DNA of 64,000 nucleotides from Sulfurovum sp. GTDB lineage: Bacteria; Campylobacterota; Campylobacteria; Campylobacterales; Sulfurovaceae. The stretch lies in contig JALUXB010000028.1 of the NCBI GenBank assembly GCA_027019175.1, positions 1-64,000 of the forward strand. The letters run 5' to 3'. Numbering within the stretch: position 1 is the first letter of the stretch; each line of letters begins with the position of its first letter. A model generated the notes under the pieces. The model was given only the letters and a program-made list of their open reading frames with translations, did no database searches and had not been told where the DNA came from. This document shows, piece by piece, positions 16,423 to 24,435 of the stretch. The translations under genes were made by a program, and so were the position numbers.

Positions 16423-17595
16423 ATGAAAAGAATTATTTTATCAATAGCTGCAGTTGCAACACTCTCTATGGGTGACGCATACATTGAACATCCGCATGAG
16501 CGAATAGACACGAAGAAGCAGAAGATTGCAGAAACTGAAGGTCATGTACCGGTAGCAGAAAAGAGTATGATGGAGAGAATACACTTTAAGGGTGACTTGC
16601 GATTGAGATATGAGAGTATTGAGAGGGATGACAAAGACAACACGTACAGAAATCGTTACCGCTTGAGACTTGGATTGACACTTGATCTTACAGACAAACT
16701 TCATTTTAACGTAGGTATGCGCTCGGGTTTTGGAAATCCGACTTCCGGAAACCAGACATTCCTTGACGATCAGCCGTTAGGTGACTATTTTTTTCAGTCA
16801 TTGAGATTTAATGTACTTGGGTTTACATATAAAGATGGCAATGCTGTCTTGAAAATAGGTAGAGAGCCCTATATGATGTACAGACCGGTTAAGTCACAGC
16901 TTGTATGGGATAATGATGTTTCTATGAACGGGGTGAACTATCAGTACAAGGATGACTCCAGAATCATCACCCTGGGGATAAACCAGCCTACACTGGAAGA
17001 GAATGCATTGGATGAAGCCGACAGGGTCAATCTTTTCATTGCACAGTATGTACAGAAGCTGGCGCTTGAGAGTGCAAAGCTCAATCTGGGTGCCGGTTTC
17101 TATTATTATGATGGACTGAAAGGAAATGTGCCTCTCTTTGGAAAAAGTAAGGGGAATACACTTGATGCGAATGGATTGTATGCGAACAGCTACCACATCG
17201 TTGAAGGGTTTGCGGAGTTGCAGTTTGGCGATGTTTTTGGGATGCCGCTGAAAGCCGCTGCAGGCGTTGTCTATAACTTTGGGGCAGATGACAACAACTT
17301 TGGATACGACCTGGCGATCAAGCTGGGTAAAGCCAAAAAAGTTGGTGAATGGCAGGTAAAATACTCCTATACCGACCTCCAGGAGGATGCAACATTCGCT
17401 GCCTACTCCGATTCGGATAACTTTGGCGGCGGTACCGGGGCAAAAGGACATGCGATCAGGGCAAAGTACAAAGCGGGTAAGCATCTCTACTTTGCAGGAA
17501 GCTTCTTCTTCGATACACTCTATGCAGGCAAAAGTCATACGGGGGTAGAGGCAGACTTTGAGCGTGTCCAGCTGGATATGATCTATAAATTCTAA
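16423..17595 (+). CDS. Outer-membrane beta-barrel porin, phosphate-inducible
   Basis: The 390-residue product has a signal peptide (MKRIILSIAAVATLSMGDA), a short periplasmic stretch, then a barrel starting MERIHFKGDLRLRYES and ending QLDMIYKF with a terminal F, the BAM recognition pattern. The order of strands (LRLRYE, NRYRLRLGLT, AVLKIGREPY) resembles the putative-porin family seen near pst genes. It lies behind its own Pho box and porin 1, so phosphate-ester or phosphate passage is likely. Confidence 0.8.
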   Translation: MKRIILSIAAVATLSMGDAYIEHPHERIDTKKQKIAETEGHVPVAEKSMMERIHFKGDLRLRYESIERDDKDNTYRNRYRLRLGLTLDLTDKLHFNVGMRSGFGNPTSGNQTFLDDQPLGDYFFQSLRFNVLGFTYKDGNAVLKIGREPYMMYRPVKSQLVWDNDVSMNGVNYQYKDDSRIITLGINQPTLEENALDEADRVNLFIAQYVQKLALESAKLNLGAGFYYYDGLKGNVPLFGKSKGNTLDANGLYANSYHIVEGFAELQFGDVFGMPLKAAAGVVYNFGADDNNFGYDLAIKLGKAKKVGEWQVKYSYTDLQEDATFAAYSDSDNFGGGTGAKGHAIRAKYKAGKHLYFAGSFFFDTLYAGKSHTGVEADFERVQLDMIYKF

Positions 17596-17742
17596 CTCTA
17601 GTTTTTGGGCTAACCTCTTTTTCTGTGCTGATTTTTATCGGCACATCTTCAAAAGCCACACTAAAATGTAATTTCTGTATCATTAGCAAAAATATGACAT
17701 TTGTACCCGTGATGCGCTGAGCTCACGAACAAAGGAGAGGTA

Positions 17743-19281
17743 ATGAAGAACGGTTTGAAAGTGGGGCTTGGGGCACTTTTTGCTCTGGTGGTAGCATGGT
17801 ATGCACAGGGGCTTGGCGGTGCTGTTGCCAATGGTGGCTTTTTGGTAATGGCGGCAATCTTTGGTGCCTATATGGCGATGAACATCGGAGCGAACGATGT
17901 TGCCAACAACGTCGGCCCTGCGGTGGGCTCAGGTGCGTTGACGATTGGTGGTGCGATTCTGGTCGCCTCCATCTTCGAAGCTTCCGGAGCGCTCATTGCA
18001 GGAGGTGATGTGGTCGGTACCATCAAGAAAGGCATTGTTGACCCTGCAGCCTTTGGCGGTGACCCGATGCTCTTTGTCTACGCGATGTCGGCTGCACTGC
18101 TGGCAGCCGCACTCTGGCTTAACCTCGCTACCTGGCTCAAAGCACCGGTTTCCACTACGCACTCCATTGTCGGCGGGGTGCTTGGCGGTGGCATTGCCGC
18201 GGGCGGTTTTGCCATTGTCTCCTGGGGTACAATGGGCAAGATCGTCGCTTCATGGGTTATTTCACCGGTACTTGGTGGAGTGATTGCTGCACTCTTCCTT
18301 TACGTTATCAAATCCCAAATACTCTACAAGGAAGATCGTCTGAATGCGGCACGAAAGGTTGTTCCGGTATTGCTGGCTATTATGGCAGCTGCTTTTTTGA
18401 CCTACCTGACCATTAAAGGGCTCAAGCATGTCTGGAAAGATTTGACCCAAGTGCTTGCTTTCCTGCCACAGACGAAAAAGCCTACCTTTGGCATTGCACT
18501 TGTCATTGGAGTGATCGGCGGTGTGATAACCTACCTTTGGAGCAAGCCGCGTGTAGCGGGGCGGATAGGCGGCATGGAAGGCAGCAGAGCTGATATCAAC
18601 CTGCTTTTTACAATACCGCTTGTTTTTGCTGCGGCACTGCTCAGTTTTGCACATGGTGCCAATGACGTAGCCAACGCCGTCGGCCCGCTTGCAGCGGTAA
18701 ACGATGCACTGCTACATATGGCTGTCTCTCAGAAAGCAGCGATTCCGCTTTGGGTCATGGCTGTCGGGGGCATCGGTATCTCGGTGGGACTTGCCCTTTA
18801 CGGCCCGCGTCTCATCCGGACGGTCGGTTCGGAGATTACCGAGCTTGACCAGATGCGTGCGTTTTCCATTATGATGGCGGCAGCCATTACCGTGGTCATT
18901 GCGTCCCAGCTTGGGCTTCCCGTCTCCTCGACACATATTGCTGTTGGGGCAGTTTTTGGAGTTGGTTTTTTAAGAGAGTGGCTTGACAGCAAGAAAACCA
19001 GTGAAAAGCAGCAGAAACTGCAGCTGGAGCAGGAAAAACTGCGCAAACTCAAAGCGGAACTCGATGCCTGTACCAATGAAGATCCGGCGAAGAAACTGGC
19101 ACTTGTCGAAGCGCATAAAGCACAGAAAAAAGAGGTCAAGCGTCTTAAAAAAATGTTGAAAGAGGAATATGTTAAGCGAGATATGGTGAAGAAGATCGTT
19201 GCAGCATGGATCATCACTGTACCTGCAGCTGCTATACTTGCTGCGCTCATCTTCTATGTGCTCAAAGGGCTTGGACTGTAA
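17743..19281 (+). CDS. Inorganic phosphate transporter, Pit family
   Basis: PitA-type carriers import metal-phosphate with protons. The 512-residue membrane protein has the duplicated family motif GANDVANNVGPAVGSG at about residue 49 and HGANDVANAVGPLAAVND at about 303, each followed by the PVSTTHSIVGG or LPVSSTHIAVGA element. Between the last helices is a charged coiled coil at about 412-475 (KTSEKQQKLQLEQEKLRKLK). AAAGGAGAGG precedes the ATG. No Pho box is seen in front of it, unlike its neighbours. Confidence 0.92.
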   Translation: MKNGLKVGLGALFALVVAWYAQGLGGAVANGGFLVMAAIFGAYMAMNIGANDVANNVGPAVGSGALTIGGAILVASIFEASGALIAGGDVVGTIKKGIVDPAAFGGDPMLFVYAMSAALLAAALWLNLATWLKAPVSTTHSIVGGVLGGGIAAGGFAIVSWGTMGKIVASWVISPVLGGVIAALFLYVIKSQILYKEDRLNAARKVVPVLLAIMAAAFLTYLTIKGLKHVWKDLTQVLAFLPQTKKPTFGIALVIGVIGGVITYLWSKPRVAGRIGGMEGSRADINLLFTIPLVFAAALLSFAHGANDVANAVGPLAAVNDALLHMAVSQKAAIPLWVMAVGGIGISVGLALYGPRLIRTVGSEITELDQMRAFSIMMAAAITVVIASQLGLPVSSTHIAVGAVFGVGFLREWLDSKKTSEKQQKLQLEQEKLRKLKAELDACTNEDPAKKLALVEAHKAQKKEVKRLKKMLKEEYVKRDMVKKIVAAWIITVPAAAILAALIFYVLKGLGL

Positions 19282-19293
19282 TGAAAATGTAAC
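19276..19293 (+). promoter_or_regulatory. Pho box of the first PhoB-like gene
   Basis: CTGTAAT-GAAA-ATGTAAC overlaps the pit stop codon and ends 10 bp before TAGCAT at 19304-19309. The predicted start site is 19316, the A of the ATG. This suggests autoregulation and a leaderless message. Confidence 0.7.
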
Positions 19294-19315
19294 CGCTTTG
19301 CGTTAGCATGGCGGT

Positions 19316-19999
19316 ATGGATAGAACAGAAATAGAAATTGTCGTTATTGAAGACGAATCGGATATTTTAGAACTGGTGGAGTATCACCTGCAAAAGGCGG
19401 GTTATTGCGTAACGGGTTTTCTCTCTACCGAGCGGGTAGAACAGTTTATTGAAGAAGAAAATCCCTCGCTGATGATCGTTGACCGCAACCTGCCCGGTAT
19501 GGAGGGCAGCGAATTTGTTTCCAAAATGCGCTCTGTCGGGTACGACACGCCTGTCATTTTTCTGACCGCCCGTGACCGGGAACAGGATCTTGAAGAGGGG
19601 TTCCTGCGTGGCGGAGATGATTATATGACAAAGCCTTTCAGTCACAAAGAGCTGATACTGCGCATTGAAGCTCTGCTACGAAGAAGTGGTGTACTGACTG
19701 CTGAGAAAGTACGTTACCGTGACATTACACTTGACCTCAAGCGCCATGAAGTGTATGTAGAACATCGGCAAATAGCCCTCACCAACCTTGAGTTCAAACT
19801 TTTTCACACTTTTGTCAAAAATGCTGGACAGCCGCTGGACAGAGATTATTTACGTGAAGAAGTATGGGGCGGAGAGAGTACCGTATTTCACGACAAGACC
19901 ATAAATGTTGCAATGAACAGGCTGAAAAAGAAGCTCGATCCTGAAGGCGGCAAGCACTATATTGAACCGGTATGGGGTATAGGCTATAAGCTGACGTAG
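19316..19999 (+). CDS. PhoB-like response regulator, copy 1
   Basis: The 227-residue OmpR/PhoB-type regulator has a receiver domain (acidic pocket EDE at 12-14, phosphoacceptor D56 in MIVDRNLPG, T in FLTARD, K in MTKPF) and a winged-helix DNA-binding domain at about 130-227 (LTNLEFKLFHTFV, EEVWGGES, VWGIGYKLT). Gene position and five Pho boxes in the region make it the likely PhoB. It has no adjacent histidine kinase. It is paralogous to the regulator at 26339, with a nearly identical first 60 residues. Confidence 0.88.
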   Translation: MDRTEIEIVVIEDESDILELVEYHLQKAGYCVTGFLSTERVEQFIEEENPSLMIVDRNLPGMEGSEFVSKMRSVGYDTPVIFLTARDREQDLEEGFLRGGDDYMTKPFSHKELILRIEALLRRSGVLTAEKVRYRDITLDLKRHEVYVEHRQIALTNLEFKLFHTFVKNAGQPLDRDYLREEVWGGESTVFHDKTINVAMNRLKKKLDPEGGKHYIEPVWGIGYKLT

Positions 20000-20006
20000 T
20001 ATGCTG

Positions 20007-20024
20007 CTGTAATCAAATTGTTAT
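20007..20024 (+). promoter_or_regulatory. Pho box of pstS
   Basis: CTGTAAT-CAAA-TTGTTAT ends 10 bp before TAGACT (20035-20040), giving a start near 20047 and a leader of about 27 nt holding AAAGGAAA. Confidence 0.75.
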
Positions 20025-20073
20025 CACTTTGATGTAGACTTCCTATTGTAAATCATTTCTAAAAGGAAACACC

Positions 20074-21075
20074 ATGACAATGAAAAAAATCGTAACCGCG
20101 GCAGTAGCGGCTTCTCTGGCGCTGACAGTTGCCAGTGCAGACGAGATCAAGGGACGAGGCGCCTCTTTCCCCGGGCCTGTCTATAAAGCATGGACATCGG
20201 AATATTTCAATGCAACAGGGAATAAGGTCAACTATACGCCGACAGGTTCCGGAGACGGTATCAAGTCTGTCAGCAAAAGAATGGTAGATTTTGGCGGTTC
20301 AGACAAGCCTCTGAAGCCTAAAACACTCAAAAAGAAAAAACTCTATATGTTCCCTTCCGTTGTCGGTTCCATTGTACTGGCATATAACATTGACGGTGTT
20401 AAAGACGGTGAACTGAAACTGTCACGCGCTGCAGTCGATGCCATTTTCAGCGGCAAGGCGAAATTCTGGGACGATGCAGTCATTACCAAAGACAATACAG
20501 CGTTAAAGTTGCCTCATGCCCCTATTACAACCTGTGTACGCGCAGATAAATCGGGAACAACATTCAACTTTACCTATTTCCTCAACAAAATCGACCCTGC
20601 ATTCAAAGTGAGCAAGAAGCCGAAGTGGAAAGCGGCAAAAGTGGTTGCGGGTAAATCCAACTCGGGTGTCTCTGCAAACATTCAGCAGATTAAAAACTCT
20701 ATAGGGTATATTGAATATTCTTACAAAATCAAGCTTGGTCTGCCTGCTGCACAGGTAGAAAACAAAGAGGGCAAGTTCATCAACCCGACTGTCAAGTCTT
20801 TCCAGGATGCTGCAAAGTATGCGACATGGACACCCGAAAACGACTTTTATGCCGTCATCGGTGATCCGGCTGGCGCAACATCATATCCTATTGTTGCGGC
20901 AACATTCATTCTTCTGCCTGTAGAAAAGACAGAGAAGAACAAAGAGGTAACTGCTTTCTTTGACTGGGCATACAAAAACGGTGACAAAGCTGCGGCAGAT
21001 CTTGGCTACGTACCGCTTCCTGCATCGACCAAAGACGAAATTAGAAAATACTGGGCGGCAAAAGGGATCAAGTAA
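20074..21075 (+). CDS. pstS: Periplasmic phosphate-binding protein PstS
   Basis: PstS delivers phosphate to the Pst ABC transporter. The 333-residue product has a signal peptide (KKIVTAAVAASLALTVASA, cleavage before DEIKG) and the phosphate-binding loops GASFPGPVYKAW, TGSGDGIKSV, FGGSDKPL and RADKSGTTFNF. It heads pstS-pstC-pstA-pstB-phoU, although pstC has its own Pho box and a hairpin separates the two. Confidence 0.95.
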   Translation: MTMKKIVTAAVAASLALTVASADEIKGRGASFPGPVYKAWTSEYFNATGNKVNYTPTGSGDGIKSVSKRMVDFGGSDKPLKPKTLKKKKLYMFPSVVGSIVLAYNIDGVKDGELKLSRAAVDAIFSGKAKFWDDAVITKDNTALKLPHAPITTCVRADKSGTTFNFTYFLNKIDPAFKVSKKPKWKAAKVVAGKSNSGVSANIQQIKNSIGYIEYSYKIKLGLPAAQVENKEGKFINPTVKSFQDAAKYATWTPENDFYAVIGDPAGATSYPIVAATFILLPVEKTEKNKEVTAFFDWAYKNGDKAAADLGYVPLPASTKDEIRKYWAAKGIK

Positions 21076-21093
21076 CCTGTTTCGCACAGCTCT

Positions 21094-21107
21094 GGGGCAA
21101 TAGCCCC
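21094..21107 (+). terminator. Hairpin between pstS and pstC
   Basis: GGGGC-AATA-GCCCC forms a short GC-rich stem 19 nt after pstS. With no U-run it is more likely a partial terminator or mRNA-stabilising stem, keeping PstS in excess over the membrane subunits. Confidence 0.4.
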
Positions 21108-21140
21108 GCCTCTTCATATGCTTTCACCCTTTGTTATTAT

Positions 21141-21158
21141 TTGTAATAGGTTTGTAAT
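21141..21158 (+). promoter_or_regulatory. Pho box of pstC
   Basis: TTGTAAT-AGGT-TTGTAAT is the most regular copy and ends 10 bp before TACAAT (21169-21174). A further related unit TTGTTAT lies at 21131-21137 with a 10-bp offset. Confidence 0.8.
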
Positions 21159-21203
21159 AGGTTTTTTGTACAATTCCGGAACGAATAGACAGAAAGGTAC
21201 TGT

Positions 21204-22061
21204 ATGGGTGGAAAACTTTTTCGCAATTTCTCTTTTTTCTCTGCAACACTCTCCTTCTTCCTGCTTCTTGGAATCTTTGCTGTGCTGTTTCACTATGCGC
21301 AGGATGCCATACATACGTTTGGCATTGATTTTCTCTGGACAGATACCTGGGAAGCGGATGAAGACGATGAAGGTGGTGTATTTGGCGGGCTGATTCCGAT
21401 TGTCGGGACACTGCTCAGTACGCTGATCGCAATGCTCATTGCCACACCGATGGCAATGGGGATCGCTATTTTTCTGACTGAAATTGCTTCGGAAAAAGTA
21501 GCCAAACCGGTTTCTATAGCCATTGAGCTGCTTGCGGCCATTCCAAGTATTATTTACGGTATGTGGGGACTTTTTTACTTTGCCCCGATCGTACAGAAGA
21601 CCGTGGGCGGTGACGGTGTAGGGTTGTTGACGGCAGGCATTGTACTGGCAATCATGATCATTCCTTTTATGGCATCGATCACACGTGACTCCATGAATAC
21701 CACTCCGGCTGTACTTAAAGAATCTGCCTATGCAATGGGGGCGACGAAATTTGAAGTGATCAAAGATGTCATCATGCCCTATGCCAAAGGGGGAATCATC
21801 GGGTCGATTATTCTGGCACTCGGACGTGCACTGGGTGAAACCATGGCTGTTGCTTTCCTCATCGGCTCGGTCATGCAGCTTCCAAAACGAATTACCGACC
21901 CTACCACATCCATTCCTGTACTTTTGGCAAATAACTTTGCCGAGGCGGAAGGGCTGGAACTTAGCAGTATGTACTATCTGGCACTGATTCTCTTTGTGGT
22001 CAGCTTCATCATTATCTCAACAGCGAAGTTTTACTTCTTCGGCAGAAAGGCAAAAGCATGA
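21204..22061 (+). CDS. pstC: Phosphate ABC transporter permease PstC
   Basis: The 285-residue membrane protein has about six helices. The ABC-permease coupling loop reads ESAYAMGATKFEVIKDVIMP, followed by GRALGETMAVAFLIGS, a PstC/PstA hallmark. It has its own Pho box. The stop overlaps the pstA start by 4 nt. Confidence 0.95.
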   Translation: MGGKLFRNFSFFSATLSFFLLLGIFAVLFHYAQDAIHTFGIDFLWTDTWEADEDDEGGVFGGLIPIVGTLLSTLIAMLIATPMAMGIAIFLTEIASEKVAKPVSIAIELLAAIPSIIYGMWGLFYFAPIVQKTVGGDGVGLLTAGIVLAIMIIPFMASITRDSMNTTPAVLKESAYAMGATKFEVIKDVIMPYAKGGIIGSIILALGRALGETMAVAFLIGSVMQLPKRITDPTTSIPVLLANNFAEAEGLELSSMYYLALILFVVSFIIISTAKFYFFGRKAKA

Positions 22062-22867
22062 ACCGTCTGATGCTCAACAAGACTATTCTCATACTCTCTA
22101 CCCTCGCAGCCGTCATAGGGGTGGGATTCCTTTTCTGGATCCTCATTACACTGAGCTACAAGGGAATCATGGCGATTCACTGGACAACATTTACCCATGA
22201 CCTGGTCGAAGGCGGTATCCGAAACCTGCTGGTGGGGCAGTTTACCATGGCGATTCTCGCCAGTGTGATTGCTGTGCCTGTCGGGATGATGGCAGGTATC
22301 TATCTGCGTGAATACGGGCACGGCAGCAAACTGGCAGCTGTGATCCGAAATCTCAGCGATGTCATGATGTCCGCCCCCTCCATTGTCATCGGTGTTTTTG
22401 TGTTCGCCATTCTTGTCGATCCTTTTGGCGGGTATAACGGGTTTGCCGGAATTGCTGCACTGGCAATTATGATGATCCCCATCATCATTTCCACAACAGA
22501 CAATATGCTGGGACTTGTTCCCCAGGAGCTGCGTGAAGCGGGTATCGCGCTTGGGGGAAGCAAACACAAGATTATTTTGCAGGTGGTCATCAAAGCGGCA
22601 AAAGTAGGTATTATGACCGGTATCCTGCTCTCGTTTGCGAGGATTATCGGTGAAACGGCACCGTTGCTTTTTACTTCGGCAAACAACCAGTTTTTTACCA
22701 TGAATCTGACAGAGCAGTTCCCCTCTCTGACAGTCAGTATCTATAACCTGGCAACCTACCCGGACGCACCAAGCAGAGACCTGGCATGGGCTGCATCGTT
22801 CATTTTGACTGTGATCGTATTGATCATCAACCTCTTTGGACGCTTTGTCGTACGAAACAAAAAATAA
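22058..22867 (+). CDS. pstA: Phosphate ABC transporter permease PstA
   Basis: This 269-residue permease pairs with PstC. The coupling loop is LREAGIALGGSKHKIILQVV, followed by ARIIGETAPLLFTSANN, the PstA signature. There are about six membrane helices. The ATG overlaps the pstC stop (ATGA) and pstB follows 10 nt later. Confidence 0.95.
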   Translation: MNRLMLNKTILILSTLAAVIGVGFLFWILITLSYKGIMAIHWTTFTHDLVEGGIRNLLVGQFTMAILASVIAVPVGMMAGIYLREYGHGSKLAAVIRNLSDVMMSAPSIVIGVFVFAILVDPFGGYNGFAGIAALAIMMIPIIISTTDNMLGLVPQELREAGIALGGSKHKIILQVVIKAAKVGIMTGILLSFARIIGETAPLLFTSANNQFFTMNLTEQFPSLTVSIYNLATYPDAPSRDLAWAASFILTVIVLIINLFGRFVVRNKK

Positions 22868-22877
22868 GGAAAGATAG

Positions 22878-23663
22878 ATGGAAAATGTAGTGATGGAAGT
22901 CAAGGACTTCTCGTTTGTCTACCCAGGCGCGGAGAAGCCTTCGCTTAAAAAGATCACCCTCCCGGTCGAAGAGAACAAGATCACGGCGATGATCGGCCCC
23001 AGCGGTTGTGGAAAGTCAACACTGTTGCGTTCGATGAACCGTATTCATGACCTCTATCCGGGCAATACGTATGAAGGTGAGATCAACCTTTACCATCGTG
23101 ACGGCACGAAAGAGAACATTCTCAAACTCAAAAAAGAGAATGACTTTATCCGTCTGCGTCAGGAAGTAGGGATGATCTTCCAAAAGCCCACGCCTTTTCC
23201 GATGAGTATTTTTGATAATGTTGCCTATGGCCTGCGTCTTGCGGGGATTAAAAACAAGAGTGAACTACAGGACAGGGTTGAAGCAGCGCTCAAGGGGGCA
23301 GCGATCTGGAAAGAGACCAAAGACCGTCTCGGTGAAAGTGCACTTGGTATGTCCGGCGGGCAGCAGCAGCGTCTGTGTATTGCACGTGCTGTGGCACTCA
23401 AGCCGCGTGTACTGCTTTTCGATGAGCCAACTTCGGCACTTGACCCCATCTCCACCGGTGCCATTGAAGAGCTGATCAGCGAACTCAAATCGGAAGTTTC
23501 TGTAGTCATTGTTACCCACAATATGCAGCAGGCAAGCCGCCTGAGTGACTACACCGCATTCATGTACCTTGGAGAGCTGATAGAATATGACAAAACAGAG
23601 ACCATTTTTCTCAATCCCTCCGAGAAATTGACAGAAGACTATATTACCGGACGATTCGGATAA
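22878..23663 (+). CDS. pstB: Phosphate ABC transporter ATPase PstB
   Basis: The 261-residue ATPase drives PstSCA import. Walker A is [10 protein letters not shown] at about 39-48, the Q-loop is [12 protein letters not shown], the ABC signature is [11 protein letters not shown] and Walker B is [12 protein letters not shown], with the H-switch in VIVTHN. It lies in the usual order before phoU. Confidence 0.96.
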   Translation: MENVVMEVKDFSFVYPGAEKPSLKKITLPVEENKITAMIGPSGCGKSTLLRSMNRIHDLYPGNTYEGEINLYHRDGTKENILKLKKENDFIRLRQEVGMIFQKPTPFPMSIFDNVAYGLRLAGIKNKSELQDRVEAALKGAAIWKETKDRLGESALGMSGGQQQRLCIARAVALKPRVLLFDEPTSALDPISTGAIEELISELKSEVSVVIVTHNMQQASRLSDYTAFMYLGELIEYDKTETIFLNPSEKLTEDYITGRFG

Positions 23664-23685
23664 AACACATAAGGAAGGAAGAACG

Positions 23686-24351
23686 ATGCTGACAAAATAT
23701 GAACAGGCACGACATGCCGTACGTGCTGAGGTACTGGAGACGATTGAAGTCCTGGCGGATACGAACAAAGAAGGGTATGAAGCACTTGTGGCAGGTGATA
23801 CAGTTCGGGTAGCAGAGGTGCGAAAGAATCTCAAATGTGTTACAAGCTGTACGGAGAAGATCGACAACGATATTGTTCTTATCTTCGCGCGTTATACTCC
23901 TGAGGCAAGAGATCTGCGTGAAATGGTTTCCTATCTGAAGATTACCTCTGCACTCAACCGAATTAGAACGAATATCAACAACTATCTCAAAAATATGCAG
24001 GGAATGATGGCGGAAGATGATGAGAACATTGTACAGTTCATTAAAGACTCTCTGAGTATCAACCGCTGTACGATCAATGCTTTTGAGAAGACCATTGAGA
24101 TGCTGAAAACGTTTGATGACAATGACAAGATTAAGCAGCTTGCTATCGAGATCGATGTGGAGTATGCCAAAACCGATGATATCTATGCGTTGCTTGAGAA
24201 AAGTGTGCTACAGAAGATGGGTGAAGCGGACGGCAAGGCTGAAGAGTACTTCAACCTGCTCAAGTATATCCGCAAGAATCTCAAGATCATCGACCGTCTT
24301 GACAGTATTGCGCAGCGTGTAATTTTTGCACGTATGGGCGGCAAGCTTTAA
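23686..24351 (+). CDS. phoU: PhoU-domain phosphate regulatory protein
   Basis: PhoU dampens Pst uptake and Pho signalling. The 221-residue all-helical product has two three-helix PhoU-like units; the metal-site-type acidic runs are in CTEKIDNDIVLIFARYTPEA and the second-half helices. It directly follows pstB, with AAGGAAGGA upstream of the ATG. Assignment rests on position and helical pattern more than on strong motifs. Confidence 0.85.
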   Translation: MLTKYEQARHAVRAEVLETIEVLADTNKEGYEALVAGDTVRVAEVRKNLKCVTSCTEKIDNDIVLIFARYTPEARDLREMVSYLKITSALNRIRTNINNYLKNMQGMMAEDDENIVQFIKDSLSINRCTINAFEKTIEMLKTFDDNDKIKQLAIEIDVEYAKTDDIYALLEKSVLQKMGEADGKAEEYFNLLKYIRKNLKIIDRLDSIAQRVIFARMGGKL

Positions 24352-24363
24352 ATAGGTACTTTT

Positions 24364-24389
24364 TCAGCTCCTATGTCCATAGGGCTGAT
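24364..24389 (+). terminator. Stem-loop after phoU
   Basis: TCAGC and CCTATG pair with CATAGG and GCTGA around a short loop with a one-base bulge, followed by TTT. This likely ends the pst-phoU transcript before the phoX-like promoter. Confidence 0.5.
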
Positions 24390-24407
24390 TTGCAACCTAA
24401 AACCGGG

Positions 24408-24413
24408 TATACT
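24408..24413 (+). promoter_or_regulatory. -10 box of the PhoX-like gene
   Basis: TATACT is followed by a leader of about 16 nt with GGAG before the ATG. Only one degenerate half-site (TTGCAAC at 24390-24396) stands upstream, so a Pho box is not convincing here. Confidence 0.5.
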
Positions 24414-24435
24414 TTCGTAAAAACGGAGCTGCCCG

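Noticed and set aside
17660-17742. Possible Pho box before the Pit transporter gene
   Set aside because: TGTAAT and TGTATC occur there but with a 9-bp, not 11-bp, period, and no -10 lies at the required distance.
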